Below, piece after piece: positions 41,301 through 56,300 of a stretch of 64,000 bases of DNA (position 1 is its first letter; each line of letters begins with the position of its first letter). Source of the stretch: Epiperipatus broadwayi (lineage: Eukaryota > Onychophora > Udeonychophora > Euonychophora > Peripatidae). Below the pieces are notes generated by a model that had not been told where the DNA came from, searched no databases, and was given only the letters and a program-made list of their open reading frames with translations. The DNA is taken from the NCBI GenBank assembly GCA_028023455.1, contig JAQFVV010006246.1, forward strand, positions 5,780,363 through 5,844,362, read 5' to 3'. Position numbers and translations under genes: made by a program.

Positions 41301-44300
41301 TTATGCAAATTATTAAAATTGAAAAACTTAATGTGAAAATAAAAATTCATTTTGTATGTGATAACCCTTCATGTTACAACCCATCCTAAAGAATTCTGTA
41401 TCAATCATTATGTATCTATAAATTTGATCTTTTCATAATGTAACATTTAGCTTTGTTTCTTTTTTATTTTCTAATTAAAAGTATATATTGTAGGAACTTT
41501 ATTTTTGTCAACATATGTCAGTGCTTTTTTGCATCTACAAAATTTGAGTAAATAAAAATTAAATTGATTATAAATTTATTAATAATAAAAAATTTTTTTA
41601 ATAAATTTTTTTTGTGTTTATTATTACCCAGTTTTTTTTTCTTTCTTTAGGCAGAAGAGAATTTGCATTGTTAAATGAAAATTGGATTTAAAAATATGAT
41701 TTTTTAAATTTGTAGTGACTCTATCTGCATCAGCTATATTTGAATTTTTTATTAATTTTAGATTGACTATGACATGTAGGTACAAATTATTATAGATATA
41801 CAGTAATTAAAAGTCTTTTTGAGAGTGGTTTTGATCCTCCAGATACCTGAGCTCAAACCCATTACTCTGAAATAGAATTCAAATTTTTGAAAGTAAGTGG
41901 TAATACTTTTTAAATATCTACACTAAATTATACATCAATTTGTTTTTATGTTAATATAATATAGCTTTAACTGATTTTTTTTCTTGGATAAAATATTGCA
42001 TGTTTGAGCCTATATACTCAACTATTAGCAGCGGAATAATTTATTTGTCTCTCAAATATATGATTATGCTTGTGTGAGTATTTGAAGTCAGTTTTAACAC
42101 TAGGGTCACTTCACTATTTTTCTAAAATCTATATATAGATTTCTTAATATAATTTTTTTGCCTAATTTAGTTTATTCAATTTGCAAATTCCTAGCCTTTG
42201 TTTTTTTATAATCTAAATCGTTTGTAATTCAAATTATTTTGAATTTTTATATATTGTCTGTAAAACTAAAACAATATAGATATTTTCATATTGTATTGTA
42301 ATAGACTCTTTGTATTTTGTTGTGAAATTTTTCTTAAAATTAAAAAAAATTAATTAATGAAAGTTGTAGCTAAAGAATTACATATAATTTGTTTATTTGT
42401 AATTATTTTTTTAATAGAGAGAATGAGCTTCTAAAGCATCAGCTGAAGAAGTATGTTGCTGCAGTTCAGATGTTACGTAAGGAAGGAACACAAGGTTATG
42501 AAGGTAAATTAAGGAAAGGGTTGCTATATTATGACACATATATAAAGGTCACTTAAAGTAAAAGAGCCTAAAAATAGTTTATTGTAGGACAAAGTTATAA
42601 TATCTTTTTACAGAAACATTGAAAGAAGATAAGATTCAGCTGGTTAGTTACTACCAGGTGATATGTTTTGTGATTTTTCTTTTTTGTTTTAGTATGTAAG
42701 TAGTTAAATACCTATTTACTGACCAATAATTGATTGGGTAACTGGATTAACCAATGACTGGTTATCTGAAAGAGAAATGTAAAGTATGGTTAGAACGTGA
42801 AAATTTTTGAAGTTTAATTTGGATTCAAATTCTAGCTCATTAGAATTGCAAATAGACATACTAGCTAGCCATGTATTTATTTGTATATCTATATACAGTT
42901 GCATGAGTATATATATATATGATGTAAAGTATAGTAATTTAAGGGTAAGAAATATTATAGATTAAAAAGATCGATAAGAATACTCCAGAAGTTTAAATTA
43001 AAAGTATTTATTAATGATAATGAAAACTTTTAGGAATGTAAATGATTAGTTACATAATTGAAATGTTTCAACTGACTTAATGAAAAGAAAGGAAATGCAA
43101 ATGTTGAACGAATTAGGAAAGATAAAATCTTAATGGAAATAGATCTGGAAAATGCAATTAATAAAATGATTTGCAAAGAAATTTTAAATAATGGAATATG
43201 CAGATAAGAGAATTAAACTGAAAACTATAAAACTCAGGTTAGTAGAGTTAAGTATCTTTTTTGCTCTTTTCCCTACTTTGTGTTGGTGAAGTGTTTGTGT
43301 GCAACAAGTATCATCAGCAATCAGTCAATGTTTGCGAGGGAATAAATCCAGATGTTCGAAATCTGAAGGTATAAAATAATCCTTCTAGATTTAAAGCAGA
43401 TCATCCCGATCTTATTATGTTTTCTGTTAGCCTAAAGGGCTCTTAGGTATTAATGTGGGAAACTGTATTTATTTAGCCTATTTGTTAAAGAGTCAATACA
43501 TTAAATGAGACAGTAAGTGTCAGACTATTTTTTAAAAGTGTTTAAGAACTCCGTGATTATTTCTTATTATTATGTGTTTATATTATTTATAATGGAGCTT
43601 ATATATATATATATTCTAGTTTGTGTTGTATAACTTGTAATAAATCTTTTAGTCTAAATTTACTTTTAGTTAATCATTATGGTTTGCCTTACGCAAGTCG
43701 TGGGTAAATTCACAACATAAAGCATTATATATCAGTATTGAAACTAAGATTTTTTACATATTATATAATCATCAAATTTTGAAAATAATCAACAAAATTC
43801 ATGGATCCATCCCTAAAGTCTTTAATCTTATTCTTTATTTTTCAGAAATTGGTCATTATTTAATATATAAAATTTTTTAATTTTGTCATTAACTAAATAA
43901 AAAATTGCATTTAGCACTTTATATTGTATACTTAAGAATGTAGTTATTGGTTATATAATTATAAATTGTTTATAAATATCTATGTATATTAGAGTTGTAT
44001 TTCTCACTATAGATCATAAGCAATGCTGTCTTTAAAAATCGAATATAAAAATAATCATATTTTAAAATTTATTATATATATATGATTTAGAATGTAAAAA
44101 AAAAGTTCTTATTAAATCTAAAAATCTCAATAAAGAAGTACAATCTAAAAATATAGCTAAAGAACATTATGACAGTTATTTTTATCTGAAATTAAATTAT
44201 TTTTAAAATATCATGATTTGTCAAAATATTTTAAATAAATAAAAACGAATGCTATTTACAAACTGTACAAAGATTCATCATTGGACACACACACATACAA

Positions 44301-47300
44301 CACATCCACAATATATTTATATATACTGTATATTTGAATAACTCCACAGTTAACCCCCAATTTCTTTTAAAAACCTGTTACTTTATTTGAATCAAAAATC
44401 ATTATCATAATCTGTTACCCAATGTTTTATCCATTATGTATAGTCATTGTTAAAGATCTTCTAATTAAAAAATATAAGAAATAAAAATCTTATATAAAAA
44501 GGAGAAAATTAAAATTATAACTTTAAAAAGTAATTACGAACCAACATTATTCTGTTTTATTTTTTTCCTTTATTTTTAAAATTCATCTTTTTCTTTTTTT
44601 TTTTATTCTTTAAATCTTAGGCAAATTTTCTGATTCTAAATCAATCACTGTTCTTTATCCCCCCCCCTCTCCAATCTATTCAATTTTTTTTATTTTATAA
44701 ATATTTATATATTACTCTTTTTTCATTTATTTTATTTGAATGTAGTTTTTCATTTTTAGTTTAGCATGATAATAGAATTTCAGATTTTGGAATGAAAGAT
44801 CCTTGAATCAATTCTAGTTTTGATATTTTTGACATTCAATTTCTTATGAACTCAAGCAATTAAAAGTCTTTCTGTTATTTATTTTACCCTGCATAGTTTA
44901 TTATGGTGATAGAATGTCAGATTCTGGGGTGCAAGTTGTTTGGTCAATTTTAATTCTGCCACTCAAATGTCTTACGAATTCCCAAGCTGTAGAGCTATTT
45001 GATTACTTATTTAATTAATTTTTCTTAATAATTTTGTTTATAGTTTTTTATCCTTTGAATATTTTATTCTTAGTATTACATTCTTTTGTATAAATACGTA
45101 AATTGGAATTTTTATTATTTAAGTGTTGTTCTTCATTGTTTCAATACATAATACATATTTATTACTTTTTTTGCATTGTGTACTTATTATATATTTTCCA
45201 TTCATATTATCTATCATTGATTTTACTTCTATTCATTAATTGTCATAAACACATCTTTTTACATACAAGTTTTATCTCTAATTTTAATTTATATTTATTT
45301 ATATTTTTATAACTATTTTATTAATGTATGATGGCTGAAATGTAGAGCAACAGATTGCGGTAATAATTTTTAATTAAAATAAGGTTTTAAAAGAAGAAAT
45401 TGCTGAATTTTTATGGAGTTATTTGAATATATATTTATTTGTAAATAAACTTTTTTTTTTTAAATAAAAAGTTGTTAAATTAATATGACCTTCATCTTAC
45501 AATTGAACAGAGATTCAAGAATTCATTATGAGAAGCAAGCAAACATAACTTTAGTGTTAAATATTATATTATAAAAATTTTTTGGGGGGCTTAGTATAGT
45601 TGATGAATAAATTTTATTGACATCAATCCGATGAGACTTGTATTGTAATAAATATAAATAACTATTTTCGGGCATCATATTTCAGTGTTTTTATGTTTCT
45701 GCTTTAACCATTAAATTTTATTTAAATCATAAAAAGTAAAGCATATTCATAGTAAAGACTATGGAAATAATTAAAGAAAATATATTTATTGTTTGTTTAA
45801 GTAACATTAATGTTAGGTTTTTTTAAAAAATACCTTTCTATAATTTTAGATTTATTTATTTTTTCTGTTGAATTTTCGTTTTTAATTTCTTTTATTGTAA
45901 ATTTTTAGTTCTTCATGGCCTGCAAGGTAGTTCTCAAATGGGATTACCGGAACCCAAACATTACATTGATTACCACCATGAAGCTAGCGAATACGAACGG
46001 AAACTTATTCAGGTAAATATTAGCATAATAATTTATCTTTTTGAAAGTGTATGAAATGAATTCATAAAATATATAATAAGCTTAATTTTCATGAAAGTTT
46101 ATATTGATGTTTATACAGTATTATTCAATAAAATATATTTTTCAGAACTAATAAATATTCTCACGTTCAATGGACATTCATTATTAGTTTATTAATAATT
46201 GCAAATTAATGTAAATATAAAAATAATAAAATATTGATTTAAAGTTCACTGAAGTTTTATGTAATCAGCTTCAATTCTATCTTGCAAAAAGTTTTTAAAA
46301 GTTTGATTTAAATCCAAAACATGCACATTTCAATAGAAGATTTATACTATTTAGTATAAGTTTATTTCAAATTTAAAATCAAATAGGTTTCTACTAAAAT
46401 TATTATCACTCTTTCTTTTGGTCCTCAAGCCATGCGTAATTTAGTACAGTAGTATAGTGATTGCTTACTATAATGCTTAGCTTGTCACTTTATGTGCTCT
46501 AAAATCACATAATCTCTAGAGCAATTGATCATACAATTATTTATTTTTATACTATGTATATAATTAAATTAATAAAAGATTTTTTGTTGTTCAATCAAAG
46601 GACGCATAATATTTACCTATCAAAAAAATTTGATATAAACCATACAAAGTATTTATGAAATCACAACTTTGCAATCATATAGAAGATCTATTACTCATAC
46701 AAGATTATCTGATTACTATACTGATATATTACCCGATAAAAATGATTATCTTGCAGTAGCAAAAGAAAATAATAAAAAATTTTATTAGCTCAAAATAACA
46801 CGATCATTTTAATTACTATTCATTTGTAATTATTTGACTTCCACAGTATGAATAGCAGTAGAAGGAATTAAAATGTCAAATTAGCAATTTCAGTGAAATG
46901 TTATTGATCTGACATACCAAATATATATATTTATCTAGCACAACTTTTGAACATTTTTTAAAATTTATTATTCTCAAAATTAATGATATAATTATAAATA
47001 AATATCCAAAACAATATATTTATTGTTATATCTAGTTATATTTTATTTTGGGAAAAACTATGTATTCTTAGTTCAATTTGTGATTATATCACATTAAAAC
47101 TGTTAAAAAAAAAAATCGAACAATTTGATGTATCAGAACTCTTGAATTCACTTTCTATACCAAATGAGTAATATGATTTTAAAAGTTTTTTAGAATCATT
47201 AATTACATTTTTTTTTTTACAAAGTATAGTTTTTTGAAAGTATTACAGTATCATATGAACAATAATACATGGAAGAAAATTCAACAGTAAATGCCATTAA

Positions 47301-50300
47301 TGTTTTGTTATAAACAAAGGAGAATGCCAGTGATTATTCAAAGTATCATATATAATGTCATATAGTCCAGATTCTATCTTATCTTGATCAGATTGAGCAT
47401 TCATAGTCATTATTCAATGTGTATACAGATAGAGAATTTACATTCAATGGCGAGAACGGACCACTTGATGATGATGCTCACTGAATCAATGTTTCCATTA
47501 TGGTGGTGAATTTTTGAATACGAATGTTTTCATTATATATGGAGATCTAGCAATAGTATCTGTTTGGAGGTTAAGGCGAGAAAACTTCTGCCACAAAGCT
47601 ACACATTCTTCCAGAGACATTAATTGTCAAACTAAATAGGTAACACAGTGAGGCAAAATCACATTCAGGATTGAAAGCTACTAGAACCTAAAGCAGACAT
47701 GAGACAAGCTGTCAGAGTACAAATGGAAGTGTCACTGGACCTATTCAAGATGCAGGTTGTCACACAACAGAACAGCTGGAAGTGAAAGATAAAATTATAA
47801 GGGCACCCTGAGTCCCTTCTTTCTATACATGCATGCCAATGAAAAGTTATAACTCGCCAATGGTAGCAGGCAGTAGTAAAATCACCGTATACAGTGTAAA
47901 TCGACAAGTATATATTTGTTTGATGTTTGTATTAATAAATGTGATAATTGTATTTTACATGCCTGTGTTTATTTAATAATTCACATATAAACACAACATA
48001 TAATTTCTGAATTGATAACTTTTCCAAGTGCTAGTTATATCAATATACTGATGTTTATTATCAGAATTGTTTTTTTAAATGTAAAATGATTCCATTTATA
48101 TTTGCTTTCCTTCCCAGTTTTCATAAGAATAGTAAGTTGATGAATGATATTAATTAATGCAAACATTCAATCATAATCAGATATTAACAAATCATCTTTT
48201 AATATGACTCATAATTTAAGTTCACACAATAGAATTAACTTCTATTCAATTTAATATTCTTGTGAATAAATAAATGTTGACATTTGTAAATTCTAATTAA
48301 TACAGTGATATCAACTATCTAATCATTGGATTGATTTGCATTACAAATGTAAAATCAATGCACATATAAAATGAATCCATTTATGATCTGACAAAGTCAA
48401 TGTAAATGTATTTTTATGTTTCCAAGCAAATCTGGCAATAAAACGCAGTCCATTAATTTAACTAGTGATTGGAATATAGTGATTAAAATTAATTGGTAGT
48501 GCTATATTAACTAAAATGTCTATGTGTATATGTAAAATAATTATATTATTTTTGTAAAACTATCAAAATATTTTTTATTAATGATTTATTTATAGTAATT
48601 TTTTTTTTTATTAAAATTTTATGAATTTAAATTTGACAGTACATATAATATGTAATGGGTATCAGTAACAGTTCTCATTAATATAAGGACTATTTATCAT
48701 TAGTCCATTTATAGAATGGAACATTTTAAGCATCAAAAGGTAATGGATATTTTATATGTACACTAATCAATGATATGAATTTAAAATATAAGTTTGTATG
48801 TAAATATTGGAAAAAATATTGTCATTAAACTATAAAAATGATTATTAATTAAGTTTAATAAAAGTTGGTATATGTGTGAATGTATAATTTTAACTGGAAT
48901 ATGTTAAATACTAATGATACATGAGCTTCAAATAAAAAGATTGTATTAAAATTGTATGATGTATGTGCATTTATATTTTATTTAAAATATTAAGCATGTC
49001 TTTGTATGTATATTTTGACAAAGCTTGATTTACAGCTTATAAATTATAAATGAAAATTCGAGTATTTTTATAATAATTTAAAATCGGAACTAACGTATTG
49101 AATTATGAAAATGCTGGTAAATATATTATTAACACTAATATTTTTTATACTAATTTTTTTTTTAAGTTAAAAAATTTAATTCATAATATGAAATATATTT
49201 AGTTCCAAGAGAAAAAAAATTGGCTTAAAACATATAATACTTTTTAAAGATGTTAATGGAATTCTTTTTTTTTTTTTTTGTTATAAATAAGAAAAATAAG
49301 AATTAAGTAAAACTTCCTTAGTTTGTTTTTCAGACTGTTTGTAAATGACATAAAATCAAGATGTTTGAGAATGAGATTTTATTTATATATTATTAATTGT
49401 ATCCATTGTGTAATAAATATTGCTGTTTGTAAAACTTATATGTTCCTGCGGACTCCGTGAATCAAAAGGGAAAGCCATGCCCACTGAGTTATTAACTAAG
49501 GAATGACTAGAGACTGTTCAGTAGCATTCAATTACTGTATATGCATAAATATCTCTCATGTATAATTATTCATTATAACACTGTATTATGTATTTTTATT
49601 TTCACCATTCAACCCATTTCAGTGGAATTAATACAGTTAGTGCAGTCAACAGGATAGGATATACTACAATGGGTTAATTGTCATTCTTTTTTTGAATCAA
49701 ACTTTACTTATTGATCTTCTATCTTCAGTACTATTGAGATTAGCAAAAAAATTTTCTGAGCCTTAAGAAAATCACTCTTAGTTTGGAATGGCTTACTTAA
49801 ATTTATATCTGCATATGAAATTATTGAGAAAAGTAAATTTTTAATAGTCACAATTCTTAGCCAAATAAATTAAACAGAATAACAATTAAAACTGATTTCA
49901 GTTTTTAATATATAAAATGTGGCATTGTAGTTATCGTAAAGTTTTGATATTTCTCATAAAATTAGGAAAATATATATATAATCTTCAAAAGTAAGAGTTG
50001 TTAATAAAAGAAACTTGGAATAGCTGAAAATTACAATTTGATGAACCATAATTTTTAAACCAATGGGAAATATTTGCTGAAACCAGCACCAAAATTCAGC
50101 TGTGTCTAAAAATAACAAAATATGAAGAATTACCATAAGAAGAAAATTGTTTGTTTCGCTCTAACAAATAGAAAACTGTTATATATATATATAAGTCAAT
50201 AACAATAAACACCGTGCAAGTTAGATAGTTTATTTATGACAATATAGATGCCATTTATCTAACCAGTTACAATTTCCTTAAGATCTGTAATAAATGTGTA

Positions 50301-53300
50301 TGTAACATGACAAATGTTTAGTTTTATATCAAAATTTTAAAATAAGAGTAACAATGAATTGATGCAACAAATCCAACTGACAGATTTTGCATTAACTTAA
50401 AAGTAAAGTCGACACATGAATAAAATTTTGAGATTGAGGATACCATGGCAATTGATAACAATACTAACTTTGTTCTACATAATATACAGTATGAATATGA
50501 CAATCAAAATATCAAAATATTAATAAATTAATACTTATATATTATTTCTTTACTTTCAATAATAAATTTTATAACTTTAAAAAATATTTATTTATCATTT
50601 ATGAGTTAAATTATTTTTAATTTAAATATTAAAATCATGAATTAGAGAAGTACATCTCATCAAATATTAATAATATTTAACTTCCATGTATGATAAAGAT
50701 AAAAAATTATGTATATATATAGCTTTGCTCTGCTTTGAGTTAAACATATTTAATGCATAGCAAAAGTTAATATTTATAATCACATTCATTTATAAATGTT
50801 TTATGTCTCAAATGAATAAGAATAACGATTTAATTAAAGAAGTATGTGATCAATTTTATAATGATTTTACATATACATAGATCAATCATTAAATAATACA
50901 CATTTTTAAAAATTAATATTTATTAAATAAAAAAGTGTTATTAATATTATATTTTTATATAGAATACTTTGGTAAATGATATTCTTTTATAAAATAAACA
51001 AAATAATATTACCATTTTTTTTTTATTCATTTAATCTGAATGGTATGATATTGAATCATAACTATCAACTGTTCTTATGTGTTTATTCAGGTCCAATGGA
51101 TAATCCATGTCAAAGCTGGTGAAGTGATAATTGAATGGAATTATTATATTAACTATTAGCTTTGAAAATTGAATTTGTTTGTGAACAAGAATTTTTTTTT
51201 GTATATCTTTTTTGCTTCTTAATTGATTGATAAATATTTTAAAATTTAAGGTAGCCACTAATTTAAAGAGAAATTTGTGTCAATATAATTCAGTTATTTT
51301 ACACTAAACTTTTCATCCGATTCTTTGGAAAAATATAGCAACAAATGAGGGATAGACTTTTCCCTCAATCTTATTATCTTCAAAATCCATGTTTTTGATT
51401 TTTGAACAATTAAATTTCATAATTAATCCACAGTTAAGTTTTTAAATCAGCAAATTTGAAGATAATTTCTTTCCAGTTGTCATTCAGTTTAGTGTTTGCT
51501 TCCTCTTTTATTCTTATTCAAGAATCACACTCTTTTACCAATCAGGTAGTTATTTCAAGAAACTTTTTATTGATTTTCCCACATTCTGTCTAGTGCATTT
51601 TTAAAATAAACTCATTTATATAAATAAAAATACAAAGAACAATATTTTATAAATTATAATATTTATTAACATTCAAGAATAAATATATTAGTTTTTTATT
51701 TATTATAATTAATAAATAATAATAATTTACATGATAAATGATTTAAATATTGATGTGTATAAATATTATTTAATTATGGACACACATCATGTATTGACCA
51801 GATTGTTTATCCATAGACAATGCAAATTATATCCCTTATTAACCATATTTTATATAAATTTCTTAAATAATAATATAAAACTTTTGTCTTTCTTTTTTTT
51901 AGCCTTCATATGTCTCTTCTAGTTACAATATATTGTGTGTTTATTTAGAGTATACCTAAGCAATAATAGTTAAAAATGAATTATTAAGGTAAAAATCAAA
52001 TATCATTGCTTCTCCATAAATGATCTCTATTAGTAGTTGAAATTGATCATCTTTTATATTTCCACATACATTTAATATTAAAAAATAATGATTTTTTTTT
52101 TATATACATACTGTTCTAATGGAAATGGGTTGCATTCTAAAGTTAAATTTGGATTTTTTTTTCCCTGTGGTAAAATTAATTGCTGGGAAGTAATTTAAGT
52201 TATTAAATTGATTTATTTCTAAGAAAAAAAGAGAAATATTAGTTTAGTCATTTGAATTGAAATGTTTTTTTTTTTTTTGCTATTTCATTTTACTTTCCAA
52301 GCAACTGACTGTATTAATTGTCTTATTATTAAAAAACCCTAAATTTAATTTGTTAATAATGTTTTATTGTGTATCTTATTTTATTATGTATTTCTATTAT
52401 GTATACTTGTGTGTGTATATGCATGGGTAAATAGTACAAATCTGTTAAATAGCCCAGACTTTCAAGATACATTTAAGAAGGCATTATGTATATGGCTATC
52501 TAGCTAGACTATTGATTTGAATTAAAAATCTTAAACCTATTTAGAACCCCCCAAAAATTTCCATGTTTTATCCAGTTTGGATTCAAATTTCAAGTTCTGG
52601 CATGTAGATGTGCTAACTATTATTTAACAGGATTTTTTATATATATGTTTGCTTAATGTTAAAGGTGTTCAAAGTCCATACAAATTTTGTCTTTTATTAT
52701 GTAGGTAGCAGAAATGCATGGTGAGTTGATGGAGTTTAATGATCGGCTTCACCGGCAGCTTAATCAAAAAGAAGCACTTATTCGACGGCTTAGAGAAGAA
52801 TTAATTGATTTAAGAGGACCTGTAAGTGATGTTTTTTTAAATTTTTATAATGTTTTTATTTGCTGCTATAATGTTATTAATTTTTTGACTAAAGCTTCCA
52901 GATGATACTCAAACATCTGATGATGATGCAAGTATTACATCAGATTATGATACGTAAGTGATTTTTCATGATTTCATTATTTATTAAATGTGGATTTTTT
53001 TATTTATTTAAAAAAAAAAAATCAATGTTAAGTTTTTAATATTAAACAAGATTTATTTAATATTGTAAGTTTTTATTTTTTATTAAAAGTGCTTTATATA
53101 ATAGAGAATGCATAAATACTCTCATTCATAATAAAATAATTTATATATATTGTAACCCTCACATCTGAATTTACAGGCATTTCTTTTATGTGAATATTTT
53201 TTTTATTATTGTATATTACAAAATATTCTCATGTATATAAAATAAATTTTAAAGTATTTTGAAAATAATAATATGTCTAAAACTAAAAATATATTATAAT

Positions 53301-56300
53301 TTTTTTATTTTAAAATAATATTACCATTTCAAATAAAAAGAACATTGCTATAGAAACTAGTTGCAAATGACTGGGGGGGGGTGTTTTAAAACACTAAATT
53401 TGGTTGCTTGTCATTCATTGAATAGAAATCTGTAAAAATGGTAATGATTATTTAAGGAATAAGGTAAAATCCCCCAGAGTGCTTTCCCTGATTTTTCCAG
53501 CATTGTATCTGAATATGGAAAGCAAAGAAAAGCCTTAAAATTAACTTTGATTCTGCCAATCTGTTCATCACTATCTAATGCTGAAGAAATATTTGACATT
53601 TACTTGTAGAAGAAAATTAGCCATCTAAACTGATTATCACATAGAAATGCACTTTTGTAATTAGTCTGCAAATCTACTTATTTCGATGCTCCTAGAACTA
53701 CAATAAAATCCTCATAGGAAAATTACAACAGAGACTCTCATAAGAAAAATTGTCATGGAATGAATCAAAAGAAGTTAAAATATTAATATTGCTAGCAGAT
53801 ATTTAAAATTAATGATCTTCATGGCCATAAATCCCCATGTTTAGGACAAAAATATACGTGAGCTCACAAAGACATCAAGGTAATTAACTGAACTTTCTAT
53901 TAGCTTTTGTCAAAGATTTTTCATCTCTTATGTGTGATTGTCATACAATTTTTAAGTATAAATAAGTAGATACATTTTTTATTATTATTATATACTTCTA
54001 TTTGTCAATTAAAATTATTGTTATTGTTAATAATTTTGTTGGATGCCATTTCTTATTCAAAGTCTAAACTGATTATTTATTTTGATAATGTAATAATAGT
54101 ATTAGGTGGAGGGAAATAACAATCAGGAAATATAATTGAATTTGTATAGAAACTTGTTTTTATGTGTGTTCAATTTGATCGTTGCTTGTGACTATTATAG
54201 ATTTGTCAATTTAAAATAAGTTGTATGTAGTTATTCCACCATGTACATAGTTGCCCATTGGTTAGCTTTAAATTCCCCTAGACTAAAATTAATTTGCAAA
54301 TAGTTTCTTCTAGCATATCATTTTATACATTTTTGAACAATTCATTTTATTATTATTTATAAGAATTATTTATGTAGTATTTAACTAACTATTAATGCAA
54401 AAATTCATTTACTACTGACTCTTCTAATATTTAGATGAGTAAAGCTAGAATTAAATAAGAAAAGAGATTGAATTTAAAATAATCATTACTAATTTTAGAT
54501 TTTTGATAATAAAAAAAACCCAATTAACTTAGTAAGGCAAAACCCCAATTAAATATTTAATCTATATTGGGTTTTGAGCTACCTTTTTTTTTCATTTTCA
54601 TTGAAATTATAGTACTACATTTTTTATGTGAACCAAATTTTTTTATCAGATTAACCAAAAATATAAATAAAATAAAATTACACATATCAATCATTGCATT
54701 CAAAATAATATTTGATAAAAGATTCTATTTTCAAAGTTCTCTATATTTTTTGGATGCTTAAAAAATTAATATTTTGACTCCTTGATTATCAAATGGTTTA
54801 CATTATAGTAAGCCTATACATATCATTATTAATTGACTATTGTCTATATTATTATAGTAAAATTTAAAATAAAAGCATTATTTAAAAATTTTTTATATTT
54901 GTATTTAAATAAAAGTAAAACATACCATGTCAAATAACCACATGTTTGTAACAATTATACAACACAAGATGATCAGTTAAGACAATATAAGGTGGACAGA
55001 TTCCTTTCTTTTATTATCATTTTTATTAATATTTTCTCACCTTCATTTTTTTCAATAATTTTTTTAATAGTATGTTTTTTTTGTATCAAATTACCCCCCC
55101 CCCCCCATTTACAAACCCATATTTTATAAGTATATAGCTATTCTTTATAATAAAATTAACAATTTCAACTGAATATATTCTTTAATTAATACAAAACTGT
55201 CATACATAATCTTTGATTATCAAGCAACGATTGTTAATTTTGATTTTTCGAGATCCAGAACTATGTATCTGACTTTTATAAACAACTGCTCAAGGTTAGT
55301 CCTATAAGTCATTAGATCATTTTTTCTTGATGGCTTCTTCAGACAATTTTAGATTATGTATCTGTTTATCTCTTTTTTTTCTTCTTTTGTTTCAATTTAT
55401 TATTAGTTCTAATATAATTCTCTTTATTTCTATACCTTTATAAATTTATCTTAATTCTTAATTTCTTCAACAAATGGTGACTGGTTTTAATACTGTAAAA
55501 TTTCTTAACTTTATCTAGTAAACTAATCTTTATCATTTCATTCTCTTCCCTCTCATACCACAAAAATTGTCAATCTTTTTTTTTTCTTTAACCCTTGTAA
55601 ATAATCCACTTTTTTTTTTTAAAGGTCTGTTTAATTCCTTGTTCTTCTCATTTTAATTTTTCTCATTTTTTTATTGTTATTATTATAATCAGTATGTTGA
55701 ATATTTTAAAAAACAACCTCTTCTTTAAATTTTTTTTTTTTTTTTAATATGTATATTTTTTTATTTTTAGTTTATGCATTTATTTTCATCCCAAAATTGT
55801 TCATATATTGAATTCATTCTTATTCATTTTCAATTCCTATAATAATTTTTCCATTTAATTTAATACTTCCATTGTTCTGCGTGACTTTCATTTATTATGT
55901 TTTACAAATAAATACCAAATTAAATATAAGATAAATAGGTTTTCTTCCTACTACATATTCTTACTTACATATAATCTTTTCTGTAAGTATACTATTATTC
56001 GATTTTACAATTATTTCCATCTATCTATGATTTTTTTTTTCTTTTAAGTCTGATATTTCAATATTCAATTGGCTAATTGGTATTTAATTTACTTCTCAAT
56101 TCCCCCCCATCTTTATTTCTAGAGAATTTATTCAGGATATGTAGGATTCTTGTCATACTTTATTTAATAAATTTAATATATTAAATATTTTCTAGTATTA
56201 ATTTTTTTTCTATTTCTCAATATTTTTTAATAGCCATTATCATAATTGCATTTGTATCGTTTATTTTAATTTTGGATTTAGAAAAGTCTGCCATATGAAA

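Larger units (their letters stand above)
37246..42417 (+). other. SNX29 intron 6 (5.2 kb)
   Basis: Contains a GC-richer unclassified block (37840-38140) and a LINE relic (38830-40680). The remainder, 40690-42410, is AT-rich with no feature I can support. Confidence 0.5.
42658..45908 (+). other. SNX29 intron 7, distal part
   Basis: Contains SINE-like sequences (42780-42870 and 44755-45010), a C run near 44660 and AT-rich filler. No further exon seen. Confidence 0.5.

Noticed and set aside
45103-45312. Hydrophobic 69-codon ORF
   Set aside because: Composed of T-rich codons in AT-rich intron; no start context or conserved motif.
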